Shown one piece after another: positions 21,872-30,821 of a stretch of DNA of 64,000 nt; position 1 is the first letter of the stretch; each line of letters starts with the position of its first letter. Origin of the DNA: Pseudomonas putida (GTDB lineage Bacteria > Pseudomonadota > Gammaproteobacteria > Pseudomonadales > Pseudomonadaceae); contig NZ_CP016634.1 in NCBI RefSeq assembly GCF_002741075.1, positions 946,501 to 1,010,500 on the forward strand. The letters are read 5' to 3'. A model generated the notes under the pieces. That model made no database searches. It was not told where the DNA came from and saw nothing but the letters and a program-made list of their open reading frames with translations. Made by a program: the position numbers and the translations under genes.

Positions 21872-22873
21872 ATGAAGAAGCCTGTCATCATCGGTGTACT
21901 GGTCGGGGGTGTCATCATCGCTGCGCTGTTGGTGTGGGGCAGCTTTCGTGACGATGACCCGAATACGCTCAAGTTGCATGGCAATGTCGATATTCGCCAG
22001 GTGTCGCTGGCCTTCGATGGCAATGGCCGGGTTGCGCAACTGCAGGTCGAAGAAGGCGATGCGGTGAAAGCCGGTCAAGTGCTCGCGCTGATGGACACGC
22101 GTACCCTCAGCCTGCAAGCCGAGCAAGCCCGAGCGCAGATCGCCGTGCAGCAAAGCAATCTTTTGCGCATGCGTAATGGATCGCGGCCCGAGGAAATCGC
22201 CCAGGCGCGTAGCCGCGTGGCCGCCGCCAATGCTGACATCGCTCTGGCCAGGCAAGACCTGCTGCGTTTGCAGGGCATCGGCGAGAAGACCCAGGGCCGC
22301 GGGGTCAGCATGCAGGACCTGGATCGGGCGAAAAGCGCGCTGCAGGTCGCTCGCGCAAAGGGCCGGGAGCAGCAAGAAGCCTTGCGCCTCGCCGAGCTAG
22401 GCCCCCGGGCCGAAGATGTCGCCAGCGCCCAGGCACAGCTGCAAGCCTCGCAAGCGCAACTGGCGTTGCTCGAGCATCAGATCGACCTAGGAACATTGAT
22501 CGCGCCTACCGATGCGGTGGTGCGCTCGCGCCTGCTGGAAGCGGGTGACATGGCCACGCCCCAGCGCCCGGTGTTCGCCCTGGCCTTGACCAAACCCAAG
22601 TGGGTCCGGGTGTTCATCGGCGAAGCGGACCTGGGGCGGATCAAACCCGGTATGAGCGCCCAGGTGTTCACCGACAGCCACCCCGATCAACCTGTCGCCG
22701 GTAAGGTCGGCTATATCTCCTCCGTCGCGGAGTTCACGCCTAAAGCGGTGCAGACCGAAGAGCTGCGCACCAAGCTGGTCTACGAGGTGCGGGTATGGGT
22801 GGAGGACGACAGCGACGTGCTGCGCCTCGGGCAGCCGGCTACCGTCAACCTCACCGTTGGTGATGCGCAGTGA
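21872..22873 (+). CDS. HlyD-family membrane-fusion protein (YbhG-like)
   Basis: Periplasmic adaptor of a tripartite ABC efflux pump, 333 residues. One N-terminal membrane anchor (about 5-23), a lipoyl/barrel-sandwich half near 40-75 (VEEGDAVKAGQVLALMDT), a long coiled-coil hairpin rich in Ala, Gln and Arg (about 80-205), then the second lipoyl half (TLIAPTDAVVRSRLLEAGDM) and beta-barrel domain. It overlaps the ATPase gene by 4 bp (GTGA). It corresponds to E. coli YbhG, the first gene of the CecR-controlled operon. Confidence 0.93.
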   Translation: MKKPVIIGVLVGGVIIAALLVWGSFRDDDPNTLKLHGNVDIRQVSLAFDGNGRVAQLQVEEGDAVKAGQVLALMDTRTLSLQAEQARAQIAVQQSNLLRMRNGSRPEEIAQARSRVAAANADIALARQDLLRLQGIGEKTQGRGVSMQDLDRAKSALQVARAKGREQQEALRLAELGPRAEDVASAQAQLQASQAQLALLEHQIDLGTLIAPTDAVVRSRLLEAGDMATPQRPVFALALTKPKWVRVFIGEADLGRIKPGMSAQVFTDSHPDQPVAGKVGYISSVAEFTPKAVQTEELRTKLVYEVRVWVEDDSDVLRLGQPATVNLTVGDAQ

Positions 22874-24639
22874 GCGATAGCGGCATCACCGTCAGCGCGC
22901 AAGGGCTGAGCAAGTCCTTCCAGGCGCCAGGAGGGAGTCGCTCAACGGCCGTCAACGAGGTGACCTTGACGGTTCGTGCCGGTGAGCTCACGGCGTTGGT
23001 TGGCCCGGATGGCGCCGGTAAATCGACCTTGCTACGCATGATGGCGGGCTTGCTGGAGCCGGACGCCGGAAGCCTCTCGGTGCTGGGTGTCGACGTCATT
23101 GCCACGCCCCAAGCGGTTCAAGACCGTATCAGCTACATGCCGCAGCGCTTTGGCCTGTATGAAGACCTCAGCGTCCAGGAAAACCTCGATCTCTACGCCG
23201 ACCTTCACGGCGTGGCCCAGGCCGAGCGCCGTGAGCGTTTCGCCCGCTTGCTGGCAATCACCGACCTGACCCGCTTCACCGATCGGCCCGCCGGAAAGCT
23301 TTCCGGTGGTATGAAACAGAAACTTGGTCTGGCCTGCACCTTGGTGCGCTCCCCCGACCTGCTGTTGCTGGATGAACCGAGCGTCGGGGTAGACCCGCTT
23401 TCGCGGCGCGACCTGTGGGAAATCGTCCAGCAATTGATCGATGAAGAACACCTGAGCGTGATCGTCAGCACCGCCTACATGGACGAAGCCGAGCGTTGCG
23501 CGCAGGTCTACGTCATGAACCAGGGCAGCTTGTTGGCGCAGGGCACACCAGCGTCATTGCGAGCCAAGGCGCGAGGCTTGACCTTCACCGCCAAGCCACC
23601 TGCGGGGATGCCTGCGCGTGACTTGCAAGCGCGGTTGATCGATGCCGAGCAACTGATCGTCGACGCGGTACCCAAGGGGGGCGCCGTGCGCTTCATCCTG
23701 CAGCCGCGGGAAAGCATCGCATCGGTTGGCGATTTGCTTGGCTCCATCGAGCACCAGTCACGGCCTGAAGAGCTGGAAGACGCGTTCATGATGCTGCTGC
23801 GCAAGCATCAGGCGCAGGACAGTCCCGCGTCGGCGGCAACCATGGAGGCTGCAGCACCCGTGGCCACCGACAATGGCCGGGAGCCTGCCATCGTGGTGCA
23901 TGACCTGGTCAGAAAGTTTGGTGATTTCACGGCGGTCGCCAGCACCTCGTTCGAGGTTGCCAGGGGCGAGATCTTCGGCCTGCTGGGGCCCAATGGTGCG
24001 GGCAAGACCACTACCTTTCGCATGCTCTGCGGGTTGCTTCCAGCCACCAGCGGCCAACTGCAGGTCGCCGGCTTGAACCTGCGCCATGCCCGTGCCCAGG
24101 CCCGTGCGCGCATTGGCTACGTGTCGCAGAAATTCGCCTTGTACGGCAATCTGAGCGTGCGGGAAAACCTCGAGTTCTTCGGTGGCGCCTATGGTTTGCG
24201 CGGGGCGGCGCTGCGGCAGCGGGTGGAGACGGTGCTCGCACAGTTCGAGCTGCAGCCCGCTGCGCGCAGTGGTGAGCTGCCTGCCGGTTACAAACAGCGC
24301 TTGGCCATGGCTGCCAGCTTGTTGCACCAGCCGGAAATTCTCTTCCTTGATGAGCCCACCAGCGGTATCGACCCGCTGGCCCGCCGCGCGTTCTGGCGCA
24401 CCATCACGGCGTTGGCACAAGGCGGTGTGACCATTATCGTCACCACGCATTTCATGGAGGAAGCCGAATACTGTGATCGCATCGCCATCCAGGACGCTGG
24501 CCAAATGTTAGCGCTGGGTACGCCGCTGCAGGTGCGTGAACAGGCTGGCGCCGATCATGCCGGGGATATGAACGCGGCGTTCATCGCCATCGTCGAGCAT
24601 GGCCGGGCCGCCCGCTCGGGCACAGGGGCCGTATCGTGA
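22870..24639 (+). CDS. double-domain ABC transporter ATPase (YbhF-like)
   Basis: Two ABC ATPase domains fused in 589 residues, powering the two permeases downstream. Domain 1 has Walker A GPDGAGKST (about 40), signature LSGGMKQK and Walker B LLLLDEPSVGVDP. Domain 2 has GPNGAGKTT (about 374) and LFLDEPTSGIDP, but its signature reads LPAGYKQRL in place of LSGGxxQ, a feature of this family's second domain. The start is GTG overlapping the hlyD stop. It corresponds to YbhF. Confidence 0.94.
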   Translation: MSDSGITVSAQGLSKSFQAPGGSRSTAVNEVTLTVRAGELTALVGPDGAGKSTLLRMMAGLLEPDAGSLSVLGVDVIATPQAVQDRISYMPQRFGLYEDLSVQENLDLYADLHGVAQAERRERFARLLAITDLTRFTDRPAGKLSGGMKQKLGLACTLVRSPDLLLLDEPSVGVDPLSRRDLWEIVQQLIDEEHLSVIVSTAYMDEAERCAQVYVMNQGSLLAQGTPASLRAKARGLTFTAKPPAGMPARDLQARLIDAEQLIVDAVPKGGAVRFILQPRESIASVGDLLGSIEHQSRPEELEDAFMMLLRKHQAQDSPASAATMEAAAPVATDNGREPAIVVHDLVRKFGDFTAVASTSFEVARGEIFGLLGPNGAGKTTTFRMLCGLLPATSGQLQVAGLNLRHARAQARARIGYVSQKFALYGNLSVRENLEFFGGAYGLRGAALRQRVETVLAQFELQPAARSGELPAGYKQRLAMAASLLHQPEILFLDEPTSGIDPLARRAFWRTITALAQGGVTIIVTTHFMEEAEYCDRIAIQDAGQMLALGTPLQVREQAGADHAGDMNAAFIAIVEHGRAARSGTGAVS

Positions 24640-25763
24640 TGGGGACAGGTTTCTCTCGTCGTCTGGTGGCCTTGGTGCGCAAGGAGACCCGGCAGATGCT
24701 GCGCGATCGCAGCAACCTGGCGGTGGGGCTTTTGCTGCCGGTGGTGTTGATCCTGCTGTTCGGTTATGGCTTGTCGTTCGACGTGGAGCATGCGCCGGTC
24801 GCCGTGGTACTGGAAGATTCTTCACCGCAAGCGCGCGAGCTGCTCGCCGGTATGCAGGATTCGCGCTACCTGGCGCCGCAGTGGGTCACCCACATGCCCG
24901 ATGCTGAACGGCGCATGCGCCAAGGCGAGGTCAATGCCATCGTCCGCGTGCCGCAGGATTTTTCGCGGCAACTGGCGGCAGGGGAAGGGCGGGTGCAGTT
25001 GTTGCTCAATGGCGTCGACTCCAATACCGCCAACGTGGTCGAAAGCTATGTCACCGGCGCGATCGGTACTTGGACGCAGCATCAGCTCGACCGTCAGGGC
25101 AACAAGGCCGCGGGTGGTAGCGTGCAGGTCGCACAGCGCATGTGGTTCAACGAAGCGTCGACCAGTACCTGGTATCTGGTCCCAGGGCTGATCGCCTTGG
25201 TAATGACCTTGATCGGTGCTTTTCTGACGTCGCTGTTGATCGCCCGGGAGTGGGAGCGTGGCACCCTGGAGGCGCTGTTCGTCACGCCGGTCAGGCCGCT
25301 GGAACTGGTCCTGGCGAAGCTTGCGCCCTACATGGTGGTGGGGGCGATCGATCTGGTGTTCTGCCTGCTGGCTGCCAAGTTCCTCTTCGAAGTGCCGATG
25401 CGCGGTTCACTGTGGGTGATCATGTTGGCCTCGATGCTGTACTTGACCGTTTCCTTGCTGCTAGGCCTGTTCATCTCCGGCAAGACCCGTAACCAGTTCG
25501 AGGCCAGCCAGATGGCGCTGCTGGTCAGTTTCATGCCGGCGATGATGCTGTCGGGCTTCGTCTTCGATCTGCGCAACGTCCCGGTCGTCATCCAGGTAAT
25601 CAGCCAGCTGTTACCCGCGACCCATTTCATGGGCCTGATCAAGACGCTGTTCATGGCCGGCGATAACTGGCAGATGGCTCTGCGCGACTGTTCGATTCTC
25701 TGTCTTTACATCGTCGTGCTCATCGTCGCAGTAAACCGTACGCTAAAGAAGACTCTGGACTGA
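24636..25763 (+). CDS. ABC-2 type permease (YbhS-like)
   Basis: Inner-membrane subunit of 375 residues with an N-terminal helix (about 25-43), a large periplasmic domain (about 50-180) and five C-terminal helices. The ABC-2 signature REWERGTLEALFVTPVRPLEL lies near residue 205. GTG at 24636 overlaps the ATPase stop, and an ATG follows immediately at 24639; either may be used. It is paired with a second permease gene 4 bp downstream, presumably forming a heterodimer. Confidence 0.92.
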   Translation: MMGTGFSRRLVALVRKETRQMLRDRSNLAVGLLLPVVLILLFGYGLSFDVEHAPVAVVLEDSSPQARELLAGMQDSRYLAPQWVTHMPDAERRMRQGEVNAIVRVPQDFSRQLAAGEGRVQLLLNGVDSNTANVVESYVTGAIGTWTQHQLDRQGNKAAGGSVQVAQRMWFNEASTSTWYLVPGLIALVMTLIGAFLTSLLIAREWERGTLEALFVTPVRPLELVLAKLAPYMVVGAIDLVFCLLAAKFLFEVPMRGSLWVIMLASMLYLTVSLLLGLFISGKTRNQFEASQMALLVSFMPAMMLSGFVFDLRNVPVVIQVISQLLPATHFMGLIKTLFMAGDNWQMALRDCSILCLYIVVLIVAVNRTLKKTLD

Positions 25764-25767
25764 CGCC

Positions 25768-26880
25768 ATGCACGAACTCCGGAACACGCTCCTGGCGATT
25801 GGCTTTCTGATCCGCAAGGAGTTGCTCGCCTTGTTCAAGGAACCCTCCAGCCGCATCATCCTGATCGCCCCCGCGTTGATCCAGGCATTGCTGTTTGGCT
25901 ATGGCGCCACCTACGACCTGACCTACGCGCCCTATGCCGTGCTCGATCAAAGCAAAGGCGCCGGTGCCACCGAATTGTTGGCTCGCATCGACGGCACGGG
26001 TGTGTTCAAGCGCGAGCAGGTGTTGCATTCCACCGAGCAAATTGCCGGTGCCATCGATGATGATGGGGTTCTGCTGGTGTTGAGTTTTCCTGCTGATTTC
26101 GAGTCGCGCCTGACGGCTGGGCAGGCGGCCCCTTTGCAGGTGATTCTCGACGGCCGCAACTCCTCGACCGCCGGTGCTGCCGCCGGGCAGATCGGCGCCA
26201 TCGTCGGCGCTTACAACCAGTCTAGGGGCGGTGCGCCGTTGGTGAGTATCGAACGCCGTGCATGGTACAACCCTAACCTGGAGTCGCGCTGGAACTTGAT
26301 GCCAGCGCTGATCGCCTCGCTCAGTATGCTGCAGACATTGCTGTTGGCCGCCTTGTCGGTCGCGCGGGAACGGGAGCAGGGCACCTTCGATCAACTGCTG
26401 GTGACACCGCTGACGCCGATGCAAATCCTGGTGGGCAAGGCGATACCTGCCATTCTGGTCGGGTTGGCGCAGTCCACCATCATCCTGTTGGTGATCCGTT
26501 TCTGGTTCCAGATTCCCATGACAGGTTCGCCGGCATTGCTGTACCTGGGGCTTTTCGTGTTCACCGGGGCAGCGGTGGGCATCGGCCTGTCGATCTCGGC
26601 GATGTCGCTGAACATGCAGCAGGCGATGCTCTACACCTTCTTGTTGATCATGCCGATGATGCTGCTTTCCGGTCTGCTGACCGCCGTCGACAACATGCCC
26701 GAGGCGCTTCGGATCGGCACCTATGTGAACCCACTGCGATTCGCCACTGACCTGGTGCGGCGGGTGTATCTGGAGGGCGCTGGGTTCGAGCAGGTGGCCT
26801 TCGACTTCGTGCCCATGCTGCTGGTGGCTGCCGTGACCTTGCCGCTAGCGGCCTGGTTGTTTCGCAATCGACTTTCCTGA
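25768..26880 (+). CDS. ABC-2 type permease (YbhR-like)
   Basis: Second permease of the pump, 370 residues, with the same topology as its neighbour: N-terminal helix (about 30-48), periplasmic domain, then five helices with VAREREQGTFDQLLVTPLTPMQ as the ABC-2 signature near residue 195. Sequence identity to the upstream permease is modest. It corresponds to YbhR. Confidence 0.92.
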   Translation: MHELRNTLLAIGFLIRKELLALFKEPSSRIILIAPALIQALLFGYGATYDLTYAPYAVLDQSKGAGATELLARIDGTGVFKREQVLHSTEQIAGAIDDDGVLLVLSFPADFESRLTAGQAAPLQVILDGRNSSTAGAAAGQIGAIVGAYNQSRGGAPLVSIERRAWYNPNLESRWNLMPALIASLSMLQTLLLAALSVAREREQGTFDQLLVTPLTPMQILVGKAIPAILVGLAQSTIILLVIRFWFQIPMTGSPALLYLGLFVFTGAAVGIGLSISAMSLNMQQAMLYTFLLIMPMMLLSGLLTAVDNMPEALRIGTYVNPLRFATDLVRRVYLEGAGFEQVAFDFVPMLLVAAVTLPLAAWLFRNRLS

Positions 26881-26895
26881 GCGTAGGTGCTGGTC

Positions 26896-28398
26896 ATGTT
26901 CCCATTTCACAAAGTGAGTCCTCACGCACTGCTCGTGTCGTTCAAGGTCTGCCTGATCAGCTTGGCCGTGGCCGGTTGCGCGGTCGGCCCGGACTTCGAA
27001 AAGCCCGAGCCGGCCGCGCCAGCGGACTGGGCCAGCTGGCGCGGTGCAGATGCACAGCTGCAAGTACCTGGCGGCGGCGGTGGGACGCTCCCGGCACAAT
27101 GGTGGCTGGCGCTCGGAGACCCGGTGCTCGACCAGTTGCAGCGCATGGCCTTCGATACCAGCCCGGATTTGCGCACTGCCGCGTTGCACTATGCCCAGGC
27201 TCGCGCGCTACGTAGCACCGTGGCCGCCCAGCGTGGCCCGCAGGTCAACGCGAGTGGAGGTGTCACCCGCCAGCGTCAGAGCGAGTCTGGTTCGGGCACT
27301 CGCCTGATCGCCTCCCTTGCCGATAACCCGGATCCATTGGTCAAGGAGTTGAGCGCGCCTTTCGACCTGTACCAAGCCGGCATCGATGTTTCCTGGGAGC
27401 TGGACTTGTGGGGCCGTATCGGCCGCTCCATCGAAGCGGCCGATGCCGACATCGATAACCAGCAAGCGCTACTCGATTTGGCGCGCCTGAGCTTGACCTG
27501 CGACATCGCCCGTAACTACTTCGAGTTGCGCACTGCGCAACGGCAGATAGCACTCACCCGCGAAGACATCACGGCGCTGGAGGACCGCCTGGGTTTGCTC
27601 GAGGCAAGGGTCGAGGGTGGGATGGTTGACCATTTCGACCTAGAGCGTCAGCGTGCCGAGCTCGATGCACTCAAGGCACAGCTCCCGCCGCTGTTGGCCC
27701 AGGCAGGCGCGAGCAGCAACCAGCTCACGCTGCTGCTGGGCCAACAGCCAGGCAGCTTGCAGCCCTTGCTCGCCAGCCCGAAGCAGACGATAACCGCAGT
27801 GCTGCCTGACCTGCAGTTGGGGCTACCTTCCGAAGTCGCGCTGCGCCGCCCTGATATCCGCGCAGCCGAGGCGCGCCTGCATCGCGCAACCGCCAATATC
27901 GGCATCGCCGAAGCTGAGATGTACCCCAGCATCAGTTTGGGCGCTCGATTCGGTTATGAATCCTATCTCAGTGGTGAGTTTTCCGATTGGGGTAGCCGCA
28001 CCTGGTCCGTTGGCCCCAGCCTCAACTTGCCGCTGTTCGATCGCGGGCGGCGCAAAAGCGTGGTGCAATTACGGGGGGTTGAGCAGCAAGAGGCGGCGGT
28101 GAACTATCAGCAAACCGTACTCAGAGCCTGGCAGGAAATCGACGATGCGCTGAGTGCCTACACGGCAGAGCGCCAACGCAATGAAGCGCTCACTGCCAGG
28201 GCCCGTAGCACCGAGCAAGCCTATACCTTGGCCCAGGCGCGTTACGAGGGCGGGACCACAGACTTTCTTGCCGTGCTGGATAGCCAGCGTGGCTACTTGC
28301 AGGCACGCCGGGATCTGGCCAGCAGCGAGGGGAGTGTTTACGCGCGGTACGTAATGGTCAACAAGGCCATTGGCAACGTTCCGGTGGGGCAACTCTAG
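26896..28398 (+). CDS. NodT/OprM-type outer-membrane efflux lipoprotein
   Basis: Outer-membrane channel of the same pump, 500 residues from the ATG at 26896; a GTG three codons upstream is possible. The signal peptide ends in the lipobox SLAVAGC. NodT landmarks are VGPDFEKPE after the lipid cysteine, ISWELDLWGRIGRS-like text (here VSWELDLWGRIGRSI) near 175, and LRRPDIRAAEARLHRATANIG near 320. E. coli ybhGFSR uses TolC instead, so the pseudomonad operon is self-contained. Confidence 0.93.
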   Translation: MFPFHKVSPHALLVSFKVCLISLAVAGCAVGPDFEKPEPAAPADWASWRGADAQLQVPGGGGGTLPAQWWLALGDPVLDQLQRMAFDTSPDLRTAALHYAQARALRSTVAAQRGPQVNASGGVTRQRQSESGSGTRLIASLADNPDPLVKELSAPFDLYQAGIDVSWELDLWGRIGRSIEAADADIDNQQALLDLARLSLTCDIARNYFELRTAQRQIALTREDITALEDRLGLLEARVEGGMVDHFDLERQRAELDALKAQLPPLLAQAGASSNQLTLLLGQQPGSLQPLLASPKQTITAVLPDLQLGLPSEVALRRPDIRAAEARLHRATANIGIAEAEMYPSISLGARFGYESYLSGEFSDWGSRTWSVGPSLNLPLFDRGRRKSVVQLRGVEQQEAAVNYQQTVLRAWQEIDDALSAYTAERQRNEALTARARSTEQAYTLAQARYEGGTTDFLAVLDSQRGYLQARRDLASSEGSVYARYVMVNKAIGNVPVGQL

Positions 28399-28523
28399 GC
28401 CCTTACGAAAAGCCTTGATACTCGGTGATGCTGCGTTGAAAACAGCCTCGGAATGCTCATTTACACCCCATAAAGTCGAGCGCAAAAAGTAAATGCCAAT
28501 TCGCCAAATGGCTAAGTGATATC

Positions 28524-28539
28524 GTTCGCTATAGCGAAC
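28524..28539. promoter_or_regulatory. 16-bp perfect palindrome upstream of a lipoprotein gene
   Basis: GTTCGCTATAGCGAAC is a perfect palindrome in the AT-rich gap between the efflux operon and the lipoprotein gene that starts at 28679. It has the form of a dimeric regulator site. I cannot name the regulator. Confidence 0.55.
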
Positions 28540-28678
28540 TGAAATATATAACTTTTTTTAGGGGTCAAATACCAAAGGAAGGTGTAGGCTCGAAAGCCGA
28601 AGTGTGACATTTATTTCAAAAAAAGGGGCAGTGTGGGTCCGAACCTATCCATTTCAGTGGGGTGGCCGGAGATTTCAC

Positions 28679-29062
28679 ATGAACAGTTCCATAACGCCCA
28701 GAATGCTGGCGCATGGCGTGATGCTGTCGATTCTTGCGGGTTTCTTTCTTGCTGGCTGTGCACACGATCCTGATATCCGCATGGGGCATGACAATTCCTC
28801 GGGCTACACGGGGAAAAATCCATCGGCTTACCTAAGTTGTGTGAAGAGTGAGCTCCCGAGGAGCGCGAAGACCTATACGCAAGAGAATCAAGGCGCGCTT
28901 GCGCTCTATGTCGACAGCACCGACCCGAACCTGGCAACAGGTCTAGTCGAAGTTAAAGATTCAGGGCAGCAACATCAGTATTTGGCATATCAGCGAGATG
29001 CCTGGTACGACCAGGGTCGGTTACTTGATGCGGCGCTGATGTGTTCAAGAGCCAGCCTTTGA
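28679..29062 (+). CDS. small lipoprotein, unrecognised family (member A)
   Basis: A 127-residue protein with a signal peptide ending in the lipobox FFLAGC. The ATG at 28679 is preceded by GGAG eight bases away; an upstream in-frame start would bury the signal peptide. The mature protein has a YLSCV motif near residue 55 and a second cysteine close to the C-terminus (ALMCSRASL). The same arrangement is seen in the lipoproteins at 42671 and 56946, so I treat the three as one family. Function unknown. It is followed by an intrinsic terminator. Confidence 0.72.
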   Translation: MNSSITPRMLAHGVMLSILAGFFLAGCAHDPDIRMGHDNSSGYTGKNPSAYLSCVKSELPRSAKTYTQENQGALALYVDSTDPNLATGLVEVKDSGQQHQYLAYQRDAWYDQGRLLDAALMCSRASL

Positions 29063-29083
29063 GTATTTTCCTTCTCCTCATCA

Positions 29084-29107
29084 AGCCCAGCCTGTGCTGG
29101 GCTTTTT
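29084..29107 (+). terminator. intrinsic terminator after lipoprotein A
   Basis: AGCCCAGC and GCTGGGCT flank a 4-nt loop and are followed by five T residues. Confidence 0.85.
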
Positions 29108-29125
29108 GTATCGTCCTGCGCAACG

Positions 29126-29440
29126 TCAGGGCAGTTGCTTTTTCTGAATGAAGAATTTGATGAATATGGCACGTATGCCTTCGACCCCGAGCAGTCCGAT
29201 CACGCCGCCGAAAAAGGGCGCGGTATCGCTCGTTACGCCAATCAGCGATAGCCCGTGGCTTGCAGCGAGGGCGAGAGCGCCGCACAAAGGGGCTTCGATC
29301 AGCACCCGTCGCAGTGAGCCGCCTCCATAGACCACTCGTAACGCTGCGATGATCACGGCCAGTACGCCAGCGTACAGGCCTGGCCAATTGTCTTGAAGCC
29401 AGCGTTCGAGCCAGGCCCAGGCCTCAGGTCGGTCAAACAT
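29126..29440 (-). CDS. lambda-family phage holin, isolated
   Basis: A 104-residue membrane protein with a family-typical pattern: an N-terminal amphipathic segment (PEAWAWLERWLQDNWPG), three hydrophobic helices, SLRRVLIEAPLCGALALAA in the middle and FFGGVIGLLGVEGIRAIF near the end. Holins of this type open the inner membrane for endolysin in phages and pyocins. No endolysin, spanin or tail gene is next to it, so it is either a domesticated remnant or serves another lysis locus. The start MFDRPEAW is chosen over an ATG 20 codons upstream. Confidence 0.75.
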   Translation of the reverse strand: MFDRPEAWAWLERWLQDNWPGLYAGVLAVIIAALRVVYGGGSLRRVLIEAPLCGALALAASHGLSLIGVTSDTAPFFGGVIGLLGVEGIRAIFIKFFIQKKQLP

Positions 29441-29711
29441 GACGGCGCGCTCCCTCTTGGCAATGCGGTTGTGAGCGATCAAGGGGACCAAGAGCGGCAA
29501 TGTTGGTTATAAGGGGATTGGCACGGCGGGGCATGGAAGCATCCTTGGTAACGGCGAGATATCGCGTTGATGAAGGCATGGTCTGCAGCAAGATGGAAAC
29601 CGGCAATCCGCAGATGTTCTAGGACGGGGGCTTCATGGCGCGCTGCACGTCTTTTCGTTTGCCCCCATCGGCGGCACACTCTGCATTCGTTTGCCCTCAG
29701 ATGAGCCAGCC

Positions 29712-30485
29712 ATGATCGATATTCACAATGTGACCGCCTTCCAGCAGCAGACCCGCGTGCTCGATGGGTTTTCCCTGCACATCGGCGAAGGCGAGAAAGT
29801 CGCCATCCTGGGCCCTAACGGTGCCGGCAAGAGCACACTGCTCAAATTGATCACCCGTGAGCTCTATCCGGTAGAGCGTGAAGGCAGCCATTTGCGTTTG
29901 TTCGGGAGCGAGACGGTCAACCTATGGGCCTTGCGCAGCCGCATCGGGTTCATCTCCCAGGACCTGCAGGATGATTACACCCCCTATACCCAGGCCCTGG
30001 ATGTGGTGGTTTCCGGCTTCTTCGGAGCCATCGGCGCCCATGGCCATTTGCAGCCGAGCGATGAGCAGCGCGAGCAGGCGCGTCAGTTGCTGGCAGTGGT
30101 CGAGATGGCCGGGTACGAGCAAACCATGTTCCAGCGCCTGTCCACCGGGCAGCGACGCAGGCTTCTGCTGGCGCGGGCATTGGTTCATCGGCCGCGGGCG
30201 CTGATTTTAGACGAGCCGGCCAATGGCCTGGACATGGGGGCCAGCCTGGGCATGCTCAAGCTGTTGCGGCGTTTCTGTGGTGAAGACCACGCGATGATCA
30301 TCACCACCCACCATATCGACGAGATCATTCCGGAGATCGAGCGTGTGGTGTTGCTCGAGAAGGGGCGCATCATCGCCGATGGCCCCAAGGTCGAAGTGCT
30401 GACCAGCGAACGCTTGTCCGCGCTCTACCAGACGCAACTGCGCATCAGTGAACAGGATGGCTGGTACCGCTGCTGGCATGCCTGA
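29712..30485 (+). CDS. stand-alone ABC ATPase (ModF/YlmA-like)
   Basis: A 257-residue single ABC ATPase with Walker A GPNGAGKSTLLK near residue 37, signature LSTGQRRRLLLARAL near 150 (STGQ variant of SGGQ) and Walker B LILDEPANGLDMG. The H-loop histidine is in IITTHHIDE. The sequence matches ABC ATPases that have no adjacent permease, and none is adjacent here. Substrate unknown. I start at MIDIHNVTAFQQQ rather than the ATG seven codons upstream. Confidence 0.82.
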   Translation: MIDIHNVTAFQQQTRVLDGFSLHIGEGEKVAILGPNGAGKSTLLKLITRELYPVEREGSHLRLFGSETVNLWALRSRIGFISQDLQDDYTPYTQALDVVVSGFFGAIGAHGHLQPSDEQREQARQLLAVVEMAGYEQTMFQRLSTGQRRRLLLARALVHRPRALILDEPANGLDMGASLGMLKLLRRFCGEDHAMIITTHHIDEIIPEIERVVLLEKGRIIADGPKVEVLTSERLSALYQTQLRISEQDGWYRCWHA

Positions 30486-30821
30486 ATCACGCTGACCTAT
30501 CCTGCCTCGCGCCCTATAGAAGCCGCCCTCTGGCATTCGCTAGAGGGGCGGGGCTTCGCTGCCCCCGTTTTCCCTGTACTCGATAACCGGATAGCCGGTC
30601 ATTGACTCCCCTGTGCAGAGGACTAATCTCATGGCGTGGGAAATATTCCCACGAAACAAAAAGACGCTGACTGGCTGAGAAAAGGAACGTGCCCAAGTCG
30701 CTTGCACTTTCATCACCATGGAGCGGCCGCTGGTTGGCTGGTTGCCCATAGGGCGGCTGGATTCATTGGTTGTTGCGTTCGATTCGAGTATGAAAATGCA
30801 ATCCTGAAGCGGAGATTCGTC
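30486..30821. other. 336-bp intergenic region upstream of the Gly/His-rich gene
   Basis: No gene is supported. The region holds a strong inverted repeat (30635-30653, separate entry) and otherwise nothing recognisable. Confidence 0.6.
30635..30653. promoter_or_regulatory. inverted repeat upstream of the Gly/His-rich gene
   Basis: CGTGGGAA and TTCCCACG form a perfect 8-bp inverted repeat around ATA, about 170 bp before the start at 30822. It is probably an operator; the regulator is not recognised. Confidence 0.55.
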
